From Streptomyces sp. STR69 (GTDB taxonomy: Bacteria > Actinomycetota > Actinomycetes > Streptomycetales > Streptomycetaceae): 64,000 nucleotides of DNA. The position numbers and the translations under genes were made by a program. Of the stretch, positions 41,858 to 50,785 are shown piece after piece (position 1 is the first letter of the stretch; each line of letters opens with the position of its first letter). The notes under the pieces were generated by a model. It was not told the origin of the DNA, searched no databases, and worked only from the letters and a program-made list of their open reading frames with translations. The stretch spans positions 82,210 through 146,209 of the forward strand of contig NZ_JALJRY010000005.1 of assembly GCF_024519455.1 (NCBI RefSeq). Direction: 5' to 3'.

Positions 41858-43020
41858 GCCCGGGTGCTCCCTTCCGTCGTGCCGGTGCGGACCCGGGCGA
41901 CGAGCGGGGACCGGGTCAGCGCGTCGGCGATGTGCACGAGGAGGGCGGTACCGGGCGCCCGGTCCGGTGTGTCGGCGGGCGCGAGGTGCGGGTCACCGGC
42001 GCGCTCCTCGACCACGGCCGCGGCGACGACCGCCGCCCACGCGGTCGCCTCGGCCTGCTCCGCCCCGCCCGCGGTGCGCGCCGCGGCCTCCAACGTCCGC
42101 TCGTACAGGGCCCGGTCGAAGAACGCGTCCAGGTGGCCGAGCGCGTTGTGGATGCTGGTCTGCCGCCACACCAGCCGGGTCGTGGGGGAGGAGAGGCGCG
42201 GCCGGGGCAGTCGTAGCGCACGGCGGGTGAGGAGCTCGTCCAGTTCGTGTTCGAGCGGTTCGAGCCGGGCGTACGTCCGCCGGGCCTGCCGCCGCTGGGT
42301 CAGCCGGGGGCCGCCCAGCGGGATCAGCACGCCGACGACGATCAGGACCGCGCCGAGGCCTGCGGCGGCCGGCGAGACGGTCGTACCCAGCTTCGTCCAG
42401 TCCCGTCCGAACCAACGGGCCGTCACCGCCGCGAACTTGGTCAGGCTGTACCCGGCGCCGCACAGCGAGCCGATGCCCAGCGTGATCAGCCCGGCGCGGA
42501 GCCAGCCGTGCACCTGCCGGGCCCAGCGCAGCGAGGACACCGTGGTGACACTGACGGCGGCGAGGTGCCCGGTCAGATACAGCACGATCATCTCGGCGGT
42601 GAACGGTGTCGTCGCGTAGTAGGTGTCGAAGTCGGTGCGGCGTTCCACGGGGGTGTGGCCGAGCGCGAACATCACGGCGATGCCGACGAGGACGATCGTG
42701 TAGGCCACGATCCAGCGGCGGGCGGTGCGGTGGACGTGCGGTCCGCCCCGCCAGTAGACGATCAGGACCTGGGAGGACGCGCTGTACGCGGTGATCGACG
42801 CGTAGGTCAGCGGCGCGGCGAGGTTGGGGACCCCGCTGAGGTGGTTGATCGCGCCGACGGTGGGCGGCGCCCCGAGGAAGAAGCAGGCCCCGGCCAGGGC
42901 GAGCAGCACGCAGATGACGCGGAGATAGGGGTCGCGCCAGTGGCGTACGAGATCGGGGGCCTTCACCAGCATGCCCAGCCACAGCAGGCCGCAGCTGAGG
43001 TAGTTGATCAGGCCGCTCAT
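41854..43020 (-). CDS. MAB_1171c-type membrane protein (copy 1)
   Basis: 388 residues, same plan as its neighbour: seven helices (MSGLINYLSCGLLWLGMLVK, FALGHTPVERRTDFDTYYA) and a tail with RLVWRQTSIHNALGHLDAFF. Starts inside the peptidase gene stop by ATGA, so all three genes are co-translated. The tyrosine pair DTYYA and the IHNALxxLDxFF motif are shared with the second copy. Function unknown. I name it by resemblance only. Confidence 0.83.
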   Translation of the reverse strand: MSGLINYLSCGLLWLGMLVKAPDLVRHWRDPYLRVICVLLALAGACFFLGAPPTVGAINHLSGVPNLAAPLTYASITAYSASSQVLIVYWRGGPHVHRTARRWIVAYTIVLVGIAVMFALGHTPVERRTDFDTYYATTPFTAEMIVLYLTGHLAAVSVTTVSSLRWARQVHGWLRAGLITLGIGSLCGAGYSLTKFAAVTARWFGRDWTKLGTTVSPAAAGLGAVLIVVGVLIPLGGPRLTQRRQARRTYARLEPLEHELDELLTRRALRLPRPRLSSPTTRLVWRQTSIHNALGHLDAFFDRALYERTLEAAARTAGGAEQAEATAWAAVVAAAVVEERAGDPHLAPADTPDRAPGTALLVHIADALTRSPLVARVRTGTTEGSTRA

Positions 43021-43577
43021 TTTCTGGTCCCGCGGTAGTTGAGGGCGGCGCCGATGCGTCCGGCGACGCCCTGCTGCGTACCGTCGTCGGCCTCGGCGGG
43101 GCCGTACCCGGAGTCGGCGCCGGCCGCGGACTCCAGCCAGGGGCGCAGCCGCCCGCTCATCAACATGCCGAACCGGTCCGCCTCTTGTTCGTCGGCGACG
43201 CTGAAGTCGGTGCGGGCGGCGACGGGCCGGGGACCGCGCTCGGCGGTCAGCTGGGGAGGGCGCTCGGTGGTGCGCCGGTGCATGTGCCACACCTCGTGGC
43301 AGAAGATCACGATCTGGTGCCAGGCGGCGGCCCGCTTGTCGATGACGATGACGTCGTAGGTGTCGCCCTCCAGCCACAGCCCGCTGGCGGTGTGCGGCGG
43401 GAACACCTCGCGGCGCACCACGACTTCACGTCCCCGCCAGCGGATGACGGAGTCGACCAGCGCGTCGAACAGGGCCTCGGGCTCGGCGGGGACCTGGACG
43501 CGCATGGGGTCGATGAGGGCGCCGGCGAGCCGCCTCATCTCCTTCTTCGTGCGCACCGCTGCAATATGCCAGGACAT
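43017..43577 (-). CDS. IrrE/ImmA-like metallopeptidase
   Basis: About 186 residues from the ATG at 43577; other starts (GTG 43556 or ATG 43670) are possible, as no ribosome site is clear. The zinc motif HEVWH lies in the sentence IVIFCHEVWHMHRR, after DVIVIDKRAAAWHQ. It is the ImmA/IrrE type found as the toxin component or regulator-cleaving peptidase. The downstream part DEQEADRFGMLMSGRLRPW carries the third metal ligand (E in DEQEAD). The XRE partner that ImmA cleaves is absent. First gene of the four-gene island. Confidence 0.75.
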   Translation of the reverse strand: MSWHIAAVRTKKEMRRLAGALIDPMRVQVPAEPEALFDALVDSVIRWRGREVVVRREVFPPHTASGLWLEGDTYDVIVIDKRAAAWHQIVIFCHEVWHMHRRTTERPPQLTAERGPRPVAARTDFSVADEQEADRFGMLMSGRLRPWLESAAGADSGYGPAEADDGTQQGVAGRIGAALNYRGTRK

Positions 43578-43878
43578 ACGTCGACTCAGCCACCTCACTG
43601 TCGCCGCGGCAGCGGGAAACCGGCCGCTTCCACCGAGGAGGGGACGGAGGTGATCCAACGTCTGGCGCATCGGGTCGTGTTCGAGTGATCGGACAGCCCG
43701 CCGAGGAAAGTCACCACGTCGTACGCCCCCTCGTCTCGCCGTCCGCCGCACAGCCGGTCCGAGGTTACGCGTCCACAACTGCCGACGTCATGTCGTTCGG
43801 TGGCCGTTGTGGGACCGGGAACGACCGCTGTGTCCGGAAATCGACGCCGTGAATGAACGTTGCACTGTGCTCAACCCA
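43578..43878. other. Divergent region upstream of the peptidase island
   Basis: No gene supported on either strand. Promoter for the island should be here, but I cannot fix it. Confidence 0.35.
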
Positions 43879-43948
43879 TTGACGCGAACGCGCTTCGATT
43901 TTACCGTCCCGTTCGAAGTTACGAGCGCTATGCGGTATTTCGAACACG
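43879..43948 (+). promoter_or_regulatory. Promoter and paired TTCGAA sites of the GH43 operon
   Basis: TTGACG (43879-43884), 17 bp, TACCGT (43902-43907). Two TTCGAA cores follow at 43912-43917 and 43939-43944 in opposite orientation, 27 bp apart centre to centre. The second lies in ATTTCGAACACG, identical to 36018-36029. Sites just downstream of a promoter suit a roadblock repressor. A leader of about 230 bases then runs to the GH43 start. Confidence 0.6.
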
Positions 43949-44141
43949 AGGGGACTCCTACCGGCAAGGGCAGGGACATGGGACCACGCGACCTGAACCC
44001 CGCACACCTCCCGGCCGCGGCCGGCCCCGGCCTCGCGCCGGGCCGCCTTCCGGGCCCCCGGGGCACGGGCCCGCTCGCCAAGTACGGCGTGAAAGAAGCG
44101 GACGCGCGGCGCGCCGACGACTCACCGACGGAGGTACCGAG

Positions 44142-45110
44142 TTGAAGCACCCGAGACTGACGACCCTGTTCGCCGCCGCGGTGATCGCGCTCCTCCCCGC
44201 CACGGCCGAGGCCGACACCACCTACCCCGACCCGCAGCCCGTCACGGGCCGGCAGATCATCCACGACCCCACGGTCATCCACCTCAAGTCCGGTGGCTAC
44301 GTGGCCTATTCGACCGGTGGTGTCATCGGCGCCCGCACCTCGAAGGACCGCGTCCAATGGGACGACGCGGGCAACGCCTTCGCCGCGCCCCCGAGTTGGT
44401 GGTACGACTACAACTCCGCCGGCGACCCCTGGGCCCCCGACCTCTCCTACCGCGCGGGCCGCTACTGGCTCTACTACGCCGTCTCCTCCTGGGGCACCAA
44501 CCACTCCGCGATCGGCGTCGCCACCTCCCCGACCGGCCTCCCCGGCACCTGGACCGACCACGGCAGGGCGTTCACCTCGGAGACCACGGACGAGTGGAAC
44601 GCCATCGACCCGGCCGTCGTCCGGGCCGACGGAAAACTGTGGATGGCCTTCGGCTCGTACTGGACGGGCATCCGCATGGTCCGACTCGACCCCGCCACCG
44701 GCAAGGCGATCCCGGGTGCGCCGGTCGCCCAGTTGGCCACCCGCCCCGACGCGCCGTACGCGGTGGAGGGCGCGTACGTGCTGAAGCACGGCCGCTACTA
44801 CTACCTCTTCGCCTCCTACGACGCCTGCTGCGCGGGCGTGAACTCGACCTACAAGATCCGGGTCGGCCGCTCCACGTCGATCACGGGCCCGTACGCGGAC
44901 AGCACCGGCAAGCCGATGCCGGCGGGCGGCGGCGATCTGCTCCTGGCGAGCCACGGCCGCTACATCGGCCCGGGCGGAGAGTCCGTCTTCCAAGACAAAG
45001 GTCAGTATGTCTTGGCATACCACTACTACGACGGAGAGGATTCAGGCATCCCGAAGCTGGGGCTCAACACCCTGAGCTGGACAAGAGACGGCTGGCCTCT
45101 TCTCAAGTAA
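44142..45110 (+). CDS. Secreted arabinan-degrading GH43 enzyme
   Basis: 322 residues from the TTG at 44142, which follows GGAGG at a good distance. Signal peptide ends ATAEA. The five-bladed propeller has the three catalytic carboxylates in order: IIHDPTVIHLKSGG (general base Asp), NAIDPAVV (Asp) and YAVEGAYVL (acid Glu). Similar to endo-alpha-1,5-L-arabinanases. It cleaves arabinan outside the cell. Followed by the GH51 gene 20 bp later, which removes terminal arabinose: a two-gene operon. Confidence 0.9.
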   Translation: MKHPRLTTLFAAAVIALLPATAEADTTYPDPQPVTGRQIIHDPTVIHLKSGGYVAYSTGGVIGARTSKDRVQWDDAGNAFAAPPSWWYDYNSAGDPWAPDLSYRAGRYWLYYAVSSWGTNHSAIGVATSPTGLPGTWTDHGRAFTSETTDEWNAIDPAVVRADGKLWMAFGSYWTGIRMVRLDPATGKAIPGAPVAQLATRPDAPYAVEGAYVLKHGRYYYLFASYDACCAGVNSTYKIRVGRSTSITGPYADSTGKPMPAGGGDLLLASHGRYIGPGGESVFQDKGQYVLAYHYYDGEDSGIPKLGLNTLSWTRDGWPLLK

Positions 45111-45130
45111 GCACCCTGTGAAAGGACCCC

Positions 45131-46651
45131 ATGAGCACGCGCACCGCCCGCTTCACCCTCGACCCCGCCTTCACCGTCGGCGAAGTCAACCCCCGCCTCT
45201 TCGGCTCCTTCGTGGAACACCTCGGCCGCTGCGTCTACACCGGCATCTTCGAACCGGACCACCCCACCGCGGACGAGGACGGCATCCGCCAGGACGTCCT
45301 CGACCTCGTCCGCGAACTCGGGGTGACCGCCATCCGCTACCCCGGCGGCAACTTCGTCTCCGGCTACCGCTGGGAGGACTCGGTGGGCCCCGCCGAATCC
45401 CGCCCCCGCCGCCTCGACCTGGCCTGGCGCTCGACGGAGACGAACCGCTTCGGCCTCTCCGAGTACATCGCGTTCCTGAAGAAGATCGGCCCCCAGGCCG
45501 AGCCGATGATGGCGATCAACCTCGGCACCCGTGGCGTCGCCGAGGCCCTGCAACTCCAGGAGTACGCCAACCACCCCTCCGGCACCGCCCTCTCCGAACA
45601 GCGCGTCGCCGACGGCGACAAGGAGCCCTTCGGCATCAACGTCTGGTGCCTCGGCAACGAGATGGACGGCCCCTGGCAGACCGGCCACAAGACCGCCGAG
45701 GAGTACGGCAGGATCGCCGCCGAGACGGCCCGCGCGATGCGCCAGATCGACGCCGGTGTCGAACTCGTCGCCTGCGGCTCCTCCTCCCAGGCGATGCCCA
45801 CCTTCGCCGCCTGGGAGGCGACTGTCCTCCAGGAGACGTACGACCTGGTCGACTACATCTCGCTGCACGCCTACTACCAGCCGCTCGACGGCGACCTCGA
45901 CTCCTTCATCGCCTCCGCCGTCGACATGGAGTCCTTCATCGAGAACGTGGTCGCGACCGCCGACCACGTGGGCGCCCGCCTCAAGTCGAAGAAGAAGATC
46001 AACCTGTCCTTCGACGAGTGGAACGTCTGGTACACGGCGGACTGGGAGGAGCACACGAAGAACGCGGACCCGGCCGACTGGCCGGAGGCGCCGCGACTCC
46101 TGGAGGACAACTACAGCGTCATGGACGCCGTCGTCTTCGGCTCGCTCATGATCGCCCTGCTCCGGCACGCCGACCGCGTCACCGTCGCCTGCCTCGCCCA
46201 GCTCGTCAACGTGATCGCGCCGATCATGACCGAACCCGGCGGCCCGGCCTGGCGGCAGACGACGTTCTTCCCGTTCGCGCAGGCCTCGAAGTACGGCCGG
46301 GGCCAGGTCCTGGACGTCCGCGTCGACTCCCCGAAGCATGAGACGAAGCAGTACGGCGAGGCCGACCTGCTGCACGCCACGGCGGTGCGCGGCGAGGACG
46401 GTTCGGTCACGGTGTTCGCCGTCAACCGCAGCCGCACCGAGTCGCTCCCGCTCCAAGTCGGCCTGAACGGGCTCGACTTGACGTCGGTCGTCGAGCACAG
46501 CGCCCTCGCGGACGCCGACCCGGACGCCCGGAACACCCTCGACGACCCCGACCGCGTGGCCCCGCACCAGGTCGAGGGCACCGCCCTCCAGGACGGCACC
46601 CTGACCGCCGTACTGGAGCCGCTGTCCTGGAACGTGATCCGGCTCGCTTGA
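45131..46651 (+). CDS. GH51 alpha-L-arabinofuranosidase
   Basis: 506 residues without a signal peptide, so it is cytoplasmic and acts on imported oligosaccharides. WCLGNEMDGPW carries the acid/base glutamate and NLSFDEWNVWY the nucleophile glutamate. The N-terminal NPRLFGSFVEHLGRCVY is standard GH51. ATG after AAAGGA. It completes arabinan breakdown begun by the secreted GH43 enzyme. Five bases separate its stop from that of the convergent beta-galactosidase gene. Confidence 0.93.
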   Translation: MSTRTARFTLDPAFTVGEVNPRLFGSFVEHLGRCVYTGIFEPDHPTADEDGIRQDVLDLVRELGVTAIRYPGGNFVSGYRWEDSVGPAESRPRRLDLAWRSTETNRFGLSEYIAFLKKIGPQAEPMMAINLGTRGVAEALQLQEYANHPSGTALSEQRVADGDKEPFGINVWCLGNEMDGPWQTGHKTAEEYGRIAAETARAMRQIDAGVELVACGSSSQAMPTFAAWEATVLQETYDLVDYISLHAYYQPLDGDLDSFIASAVDMESFIENVVATADHVGARLKSKKKINLSFDEWNVWYTADWEEHTKNADPADWPEAPRLLEDNYSVMDAVVFGSLMIALLRHADRVTVACLAQLVNVIAPIMTEPGGPAWRQTTFFPFAQASKYGRGQVLDVRVDSPKHETKQYGEADLLHATAVRGEDGSVTVFAVNRSRTESLPLQVGLNGLDLTSVVEHSALADADPDARNTLDDPDRVAPHQVEGTALQDGTLTAVLEPLSWNVIRLA

Positions 46652-46656
46652 AGTGG

Positions 46657-49632
46657 CTAGCGGCCGGGGGAGGTCACTGGTGTCACCGGTACTCCTCCGG
46701 CCGCGCTGCCCAGCAGGGTCAGCCGTACGTCCTTCGGGCCCGCCGGTGTGGTGCCGTCGGACAGGACGGCCAGCGCCAGTGTGTTGGTGCCCCGTGTGCG
46801 GAGGATCCCGTTCGGCAGGGCGAAGGTGTGCTGTGGGCCCACGTCGTTGATGTACTGGCCCATGTTCCAGCCGTTCAGGAAGATCTGGACGCGGTAGGCG
46901 CGCGTCGGGTCGTCGTCGAGGACGAGGCCGATCGAGGCGTCGATACCGGTGTCCACGGCGAGCTTGAAGGTCGTCCGGTACCAGGCCACACCCTGCCGCT
47001 TGTCGGCGCGGGGGAGGGTGACGGCCTCCCAGCCGGAGTCCGCGAAGTCCGGCAGATGCCAGCCCTCGCGTTCGCCGTACAGGCCGCCGTTGTTCTGCGG
47101 CCCGCGCACCGGGTCGGGTGCCGCCTCGCCCTGGAGGCGCCAACTCACCTTCGGGGAGGCGCCCTTGAAGGTCACGGCGGTGAGGCCGCGGGCGACCTTG
47201 TGGGTGTCGAGGGCCTTGCCGTCCTGGTCGTGCTGCATCCGCCGGACCAGGACGGACAGGACGTGCGGACCGGCCGTGCGCAGCTTCTCCGGGACCGTAA
47301 GCGTTGCCTTCGCGGTCCAACTCCCCTGCCGCACACTGCTGGTGGTCGGCACCGGCATCCGGTGGGTGCCGAGCGGCTCGCCGTCGAGCCAGGCCATCAA
47401 CAGCCCTTGTGTGCCGGTGCTGTAGGCGAGGGTCACCGATTCCAGGGCGTCGGTGGCGGCCGTGGCGAACCGGCCCCGGTACCAGACGTCGCCGTAGTGG
47501 AAGCCGTAGTCGTCCGCGAAGAGCACCGGCTGTCCGGACGGGACGGCCGTCGTGCTGAACGACGAAGTCCTGTTCGCCACAGCCCACTTGGAGTCGTCGA
47601 AGGCGACCGCGGCCTCCTGGTTCTCCACCTTCCGGCGCCAGCCGTCGAGCACGGGGAGCGGTACCGCGGGCACCCCCGGCAGCAGCGCGTCCGGGTTGGA
47701 GCGCAGGCTGCCCGCGGTGGTGACGGTGGCGGGCACGGCCTTGCCGTTCCAGGTGACCTCGGTGATGCCGCGCGGCCCCCACACCTCCAGGCCGGTCTCC
47801 GCGATGGTGTCGCCGGTGAGGTGGGCGGTCGTGCCGCTGACGGTGGCCTCGCGCAGCAGTGCCGGGCCGTAGACCAGAGCGGTCCCCGAACCGGTCTCGT
47901 ACGGCCACAGGCGTACCGAGCCGGCCTCGTCGGCGAAGACCAGCAGGAGGGCGTTGTCGACGCCGCCGCCCTGGACGAGGACCCGGGTCAGACCGCCGAT
48001 GCCGAGCGGGACGGTGACATGCAGGATGCCGCGGTCCCACACCCACGCGGCCTGTGCGTCGAGCCGGGTCACCACCGGCTCCTCCGGGCACTCCACCACG
48101 GCGTGCGCCATCTCGCCGCGCTTCCCGGCGAACACGGCGATGTCCTGCCGGCCGGCGGTGAGCACCATCATCGGCGTGGCGGTCGAGTACCTCAACCTGC
48201 GCCCGCCCAGGGCGAGTCGGGTGACGAGGAGACGGGCGTCCTGGGCCGGGACGGTGACCTCGATGTCGTCGTCCGCGGTCGACAGCGTGGAGGTCACGTC
48301 CGCCGCGGTGTCGTTGCGCAGGACGTAGACATGGGAGCCGGTGTCGGCGTTGGTGAGGTGGTACGCCTTCAGCCCGTCCACCGTGACGTCCGCCGCCCGG
48401 TCCAGCTTGGCGAAGTCGGGCACCGTCCGCAGCAGATGGCCCAGTTGGTGCATCGGGACGAGTTTCGCGGTCGGGTTGCGGCCCTCGTCGAAGGCGGCGC
48501 CGTAGTCGTACGACGTGTAGACGACCGGTGCCGGCAGCCAGCCCCACGAGGTGCCGCCGAAGGTCATGTAGACGTTGTGCAGGGTGAGTCCGTTGGCGAG
48601 GTTGGTGAGGTAGAAGCGCCGCTCGTACGCCGCGTCACGCGTCCGGCGCGACTCCGCGTACCCCTTCCCCTCGAACCAGGACCCGCCCCACGGATCGAAC
48701 CAGCCGCCCCCGAACTCCGGTACGAAACCAGGGGTCTTGGGGCTGGCGGTGGCCCCGCCCTTGGCGCCGCCGATCCCGAAGTGGCCCCAGTCCGGCGGCG
48801 GCCCGGTCGGCGTCGGATAGCCGTCGAAGCCGTACAGCCAACCGCCCGTGTCGCCGCCGGTGTCGAAGGAGCCGGGGGTCCAATAGCCGTTGCGGCCCTT
48901 GTCGTTGTGGAACAGGGGGACGTCGATGCCGTCGGCGCGCACCTTCTTGTACAGGTGGGACATGTAGGCGGTGCCGGTCGGCTGGGTGGTCTGGGCGTCG
49001 TACTCGTTCTCGATCTGGTAGAGCAGGACCGTGCCTGTGCCCTGGGTGAACAGGTGCTTGGAGACGATGGAGTTGACCTGGGTCAGCCACTCGTCGACAT
49101 GCGAGAGATACGTCGGGTCGGCCGTCCTGGCGGTGCCCTTGGTGGCGGTCAGCCAGCCGGGGAAGCCGCCCGCGTCGATCTCCGCGTTGATGTACGGGCC
49201 CGGGCGCAGGATGACGTAGAGGCCGGTCTCGGCGGCCATGCGCAGGAACAGGTCGAGGTCGCGGACGCCCGTGAAGTCGTAGCGGCCCTGCGCGGGGGAG
49301 TGGTAGTTCCACGAGACGTAGATGCTGACCGCGTTGTAGCCGAAGGCGCGCATCTTCTGCAGGACGTCCCGCCACAGCGACGGGCTCGGCAGCCGGAACG
49401 GGTGCATCTCGCCCGACCACAGGACCAGGCGCCTGCCGTCGACGACCAGGGAGTAGCGGTCGTAGCCGATCGTGTGCGGCAGTCCGTCCGCACCCGGCGG
49501 GGCGGGCGGCGGGCCGGTCGGTACGACGTGCGCGGCGTACGCGTCCGGGGAACCGGCGCTGCCACCGCCCAGCGCGAGTCCTAGCGCGGCCGTACCCGCG
49601 AGGGTGCTGAAGGTACGCCTGCTCAGCTCCAC
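46657..49632 (-). CDS. Exported GH35 beta-galactosidase
   Basis: 991 residues. The N-terminus has LSRRTFSTLAGTAALGLALG, a twin-arginine signal, so it is exported folded. The TIM barrel (60-400) contains the acid/base Glu in LLYQIENEYDA and the nucleophile Glu in FVPEFGGGWFDPWGG. Later parts are jelly-roll domains. GTG 49632 with GAGGAG 6 bp before. It removes beta-galactose from plant galactan or arabinogalactan side chains, fitting the arabinanase pair next to it. Its gene faces them, so it is not in the same operon. Confidence 0.92.
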   Translation of the reverse strand: MELSRRTFSTLAGTAALGLALGGGSAGSPDAYAAHVVPTGPPPAPPGADGLPHTIGYDRYSLVVDGRRLVLWSGEMHPFRLPSPSLWRDVLQKMRAFGYNAVSIYVSWNYHSPAQGRYDFTGVRDLDLFLRMAAETGLYVILRPGPYINAEIDAGGFPGWLTATKGTARTADPTYLSHVDEWLTQVNSIVSKHLFTQGTGTVLLYQIENEYDAQTTQPTGTAYMSHLYKKVRADGIDVPLFHNDKGRNGYWTPGSFDTGGDTGGWLYGFDGYPTPTGPPPDWGHFGIGGAKGGATASPKTPGFVPEFGGGWFDPWGGSWFEGKGYAESRRTRDAAYERRFYLTNLANGLTLHNVYMTFGGTSWGWLPAPVVYTSYDYGAAFDEGRNPTAKLVPMHQLGHLLRTVPDFAKLDRAADVTVDGLKAYHLTNADTGSHVYVLRNDTAADVTSTLSTADDDIEVTVPAQDARLLVTRLALGGRRLRYSTATPMMVLTAGRQDIAVFAGKRGEMAHAVVECPEEPVVTRLDAQAAWVWDRGILHVTVPLGIGGLTRVLVQGGGVDNALLLVFADEAGSVRLWPYETGSGTALVYGPALLREATVSGTTAHLTGDTIAETGLEVWGPRGITEVTWNGKAVPATVTTAGSLRSNPDALLPGVPAVPLPVLDGWRRKVENQEAAVAFDDSKWAVANRTSSFSTTAVPSGQPVLFADDYGFHYGDVWYRGRFATAATDALESVTLAYSTGTQGLLMAWLDGEPLGTHRMPVPTTSSVRQGSWTAKATLTVPEKLRTAGPHVLSVLVRRMQHDQDGKALDTHKVARGLTAVTFKGASPKVSWRLQGEAAPDPVRGPQNNGGLYGEREGWHLPDFADSGWEAVTLPRADKRQGVAWYRTTFKLAVDTGIDASIGLVLDDDPTRAYRVQIFLNGWNMGQYINDVGPQHTFALPNGILRTRGTNTLALAVLSDGTTPAGPKDVRLTLLGSAAGGVPVTPVTSPGR

Positions 49633-49750
49633 TGGAAGCTCCTCTCGGGTCCGGTCCGTCGGCGGCACGTGCGAAGCCATTTTCCGTGGTCATCCCGGGA
49701 GGCCGTCGTGCGGGGTCATTCTGTACGCCAGAACGGCCCACAATGGACGC

Positions 49751-50209
49751 ATGAGGATCTCGGCACGGGCGGATTACGCGGTACGGGCGGTTCTGGAGCT
49801 CGCCGTACGGGGTGACGACGGCCCGCTGAAGGCCGAGACCATCGCCACCACGCAGGGCATCCCGCACAAGTTCCTGGAGGGAATTCTCGGTGATCTCCGG
49901 CGCGCCGGGATCGTCGACAGCCGGCGTGGCGGGGGCGGCGGCTACCGGCTGGCGCGCGAGGCGACCGCGATCACCGTCGCGGACGTCATCCGCGCGGTGG
50001 ACGGCCCGATCGTGTCGGTGCGCGGCGAGCGCCCCACCGGCCTGGCCTACACCGGCTCCGCCGAACCGCTCCTGCCCCTGTGGATCGCGCTGCGCGCCAA
50101 TGTCCGCAAGATCCTGGAGGGGGTCACGCTCGCGGACATCGCGGCGGACGCGCTGCCGGAGCCGGTACGGCGGCTGGCGGCGGAACCGGCGGCGTGGGAG
50201 AACCCGTGA
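49751..50209 (+). CDS. Rrf2-family regulator without Fe-S cysteines
   Basis: 152 residues: helix-turn-helix MRISARADYAVRAVLELAVR, wing GIVDSRRGGGGGYRLAR, and the Rrf2 linker ITVADVIRAVDGPI. No cysteine at all, so unlike IscR or NsrR it cannot hold an iron-sulfur cluster; it may sense by another means. Starts 118 bp from the beta-galactosidase gene, which diverges. A role in controlling that gene is possible. Confidence 0.9.
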   Translation: MRISARADYAVRAVLELAVRGDDGPLKAETIATTQGIPHKFLEGILGDLRRAGIVDSRRGGGGGYRLAREATAITVADVIRAVDGPIVSVRGERPTGLAYTGSAEPLLPLWIALRANVRKILEGVTLADIAADALPEPVRRLAAEPAAWENP

Positions 50210-50694
50210 CGGTTCGGGGCGCGGGTGGGAGCTGTACGGGACATGGGCTGCCGCCCGGGCGTACTCGGTCCGCGTCCATCGCCGGGAGAGGGCGCTGGGG
50301 GCGCGGACCGAGTCCGAGTCCGCCGAGGGGCGACAGCCGATCAGTACGTCCGATTCATCCGCCTCCAGATCAACTCGTGCTGACGCCCACGGTCAGGGTG
50401 AGCAGGCCGGACGCGGCGCCCGCGTCGACCTCCGCCGGCTCCGGCGTCTGCACCCTCAGCGCCGATCGTGCGGACGAGAGCGCCGTTGAGCGAGTTGTGC
50501 TCTCGTTTTCCCGTCATGGACAGCGAAGTTACGGCCGTACCTGAAGGATTCCTTAATGTGCGGCTGTGAAGCGCCTGGGGACGGATCGGTCAACGCCCGC
50601 TTATTTCCACAGAGTTCACACACTGTGGAGAGTATGTGAAAGACGCGTCTGTGAATGGCCTGAGTTCGCCCTGACCGTTCCGTGTGCGGCTTCC
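50210..50694. other. Intergenic stretch with a gene remnant
   Basis: No intact gene is supported. It includes a short dioxygenase remnant (50370-50430) and the promoter of the DUF4360 gene at its right end. Confidence 0.4.
50370..50430 (-). pseudogene. C-terminal remnant of an intradiol dioxygenase
   Basis: The minus strand ends in EVDAGAASGLLTLTVGVSTS then a stop. The intact dioxygenase at 51490 has GGAASGLMTLAALG and ends LTLGVQQG. The match of GAASGLLTL and LTVGV to it suggests a decayed paralogue missing about 15 internal residues as well as the 5' bulk. Confidence 0.4.
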
Positions 50695-50700
50695 TACGAT
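50671..50700 (+). promoter_or_regulatory. Promoter of the DUF4360 gene
   Basis: CTGACC (50671-50676), 18 bp, TACGAT (50695-50700). Confidence 0.5.
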
Positions 50701-50785
50701 GCGAGCGCCCCGTCGGTCTTCACAGGAACTTCATTGGTTCTTCAAAGACTTGGGGCACAGCCACCCCCCAACACAAGGAGAAACC

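Noticed and set aside
43807..44145. 112-residue plus-strand frame covering the GH43 leader
   Set aside because: It reads through the predicted promoter and the TTCGAA sites, with no ribosome site at its first ATG. A shorter peptide from 43978 is kept only as a query in the findings.
45026..48547. 1173-residue minus-strand open frame across GH51 and GH35 genes
   Set aside because: It crosses two real genes with catalytic motifs, and its own sequence is compositionally biased with no fold.
46648..49584. 978-residue plus-strand open frame inside the GH35 gene
   Set aside because: Antisense shadow of a clear beta-galactosidase.
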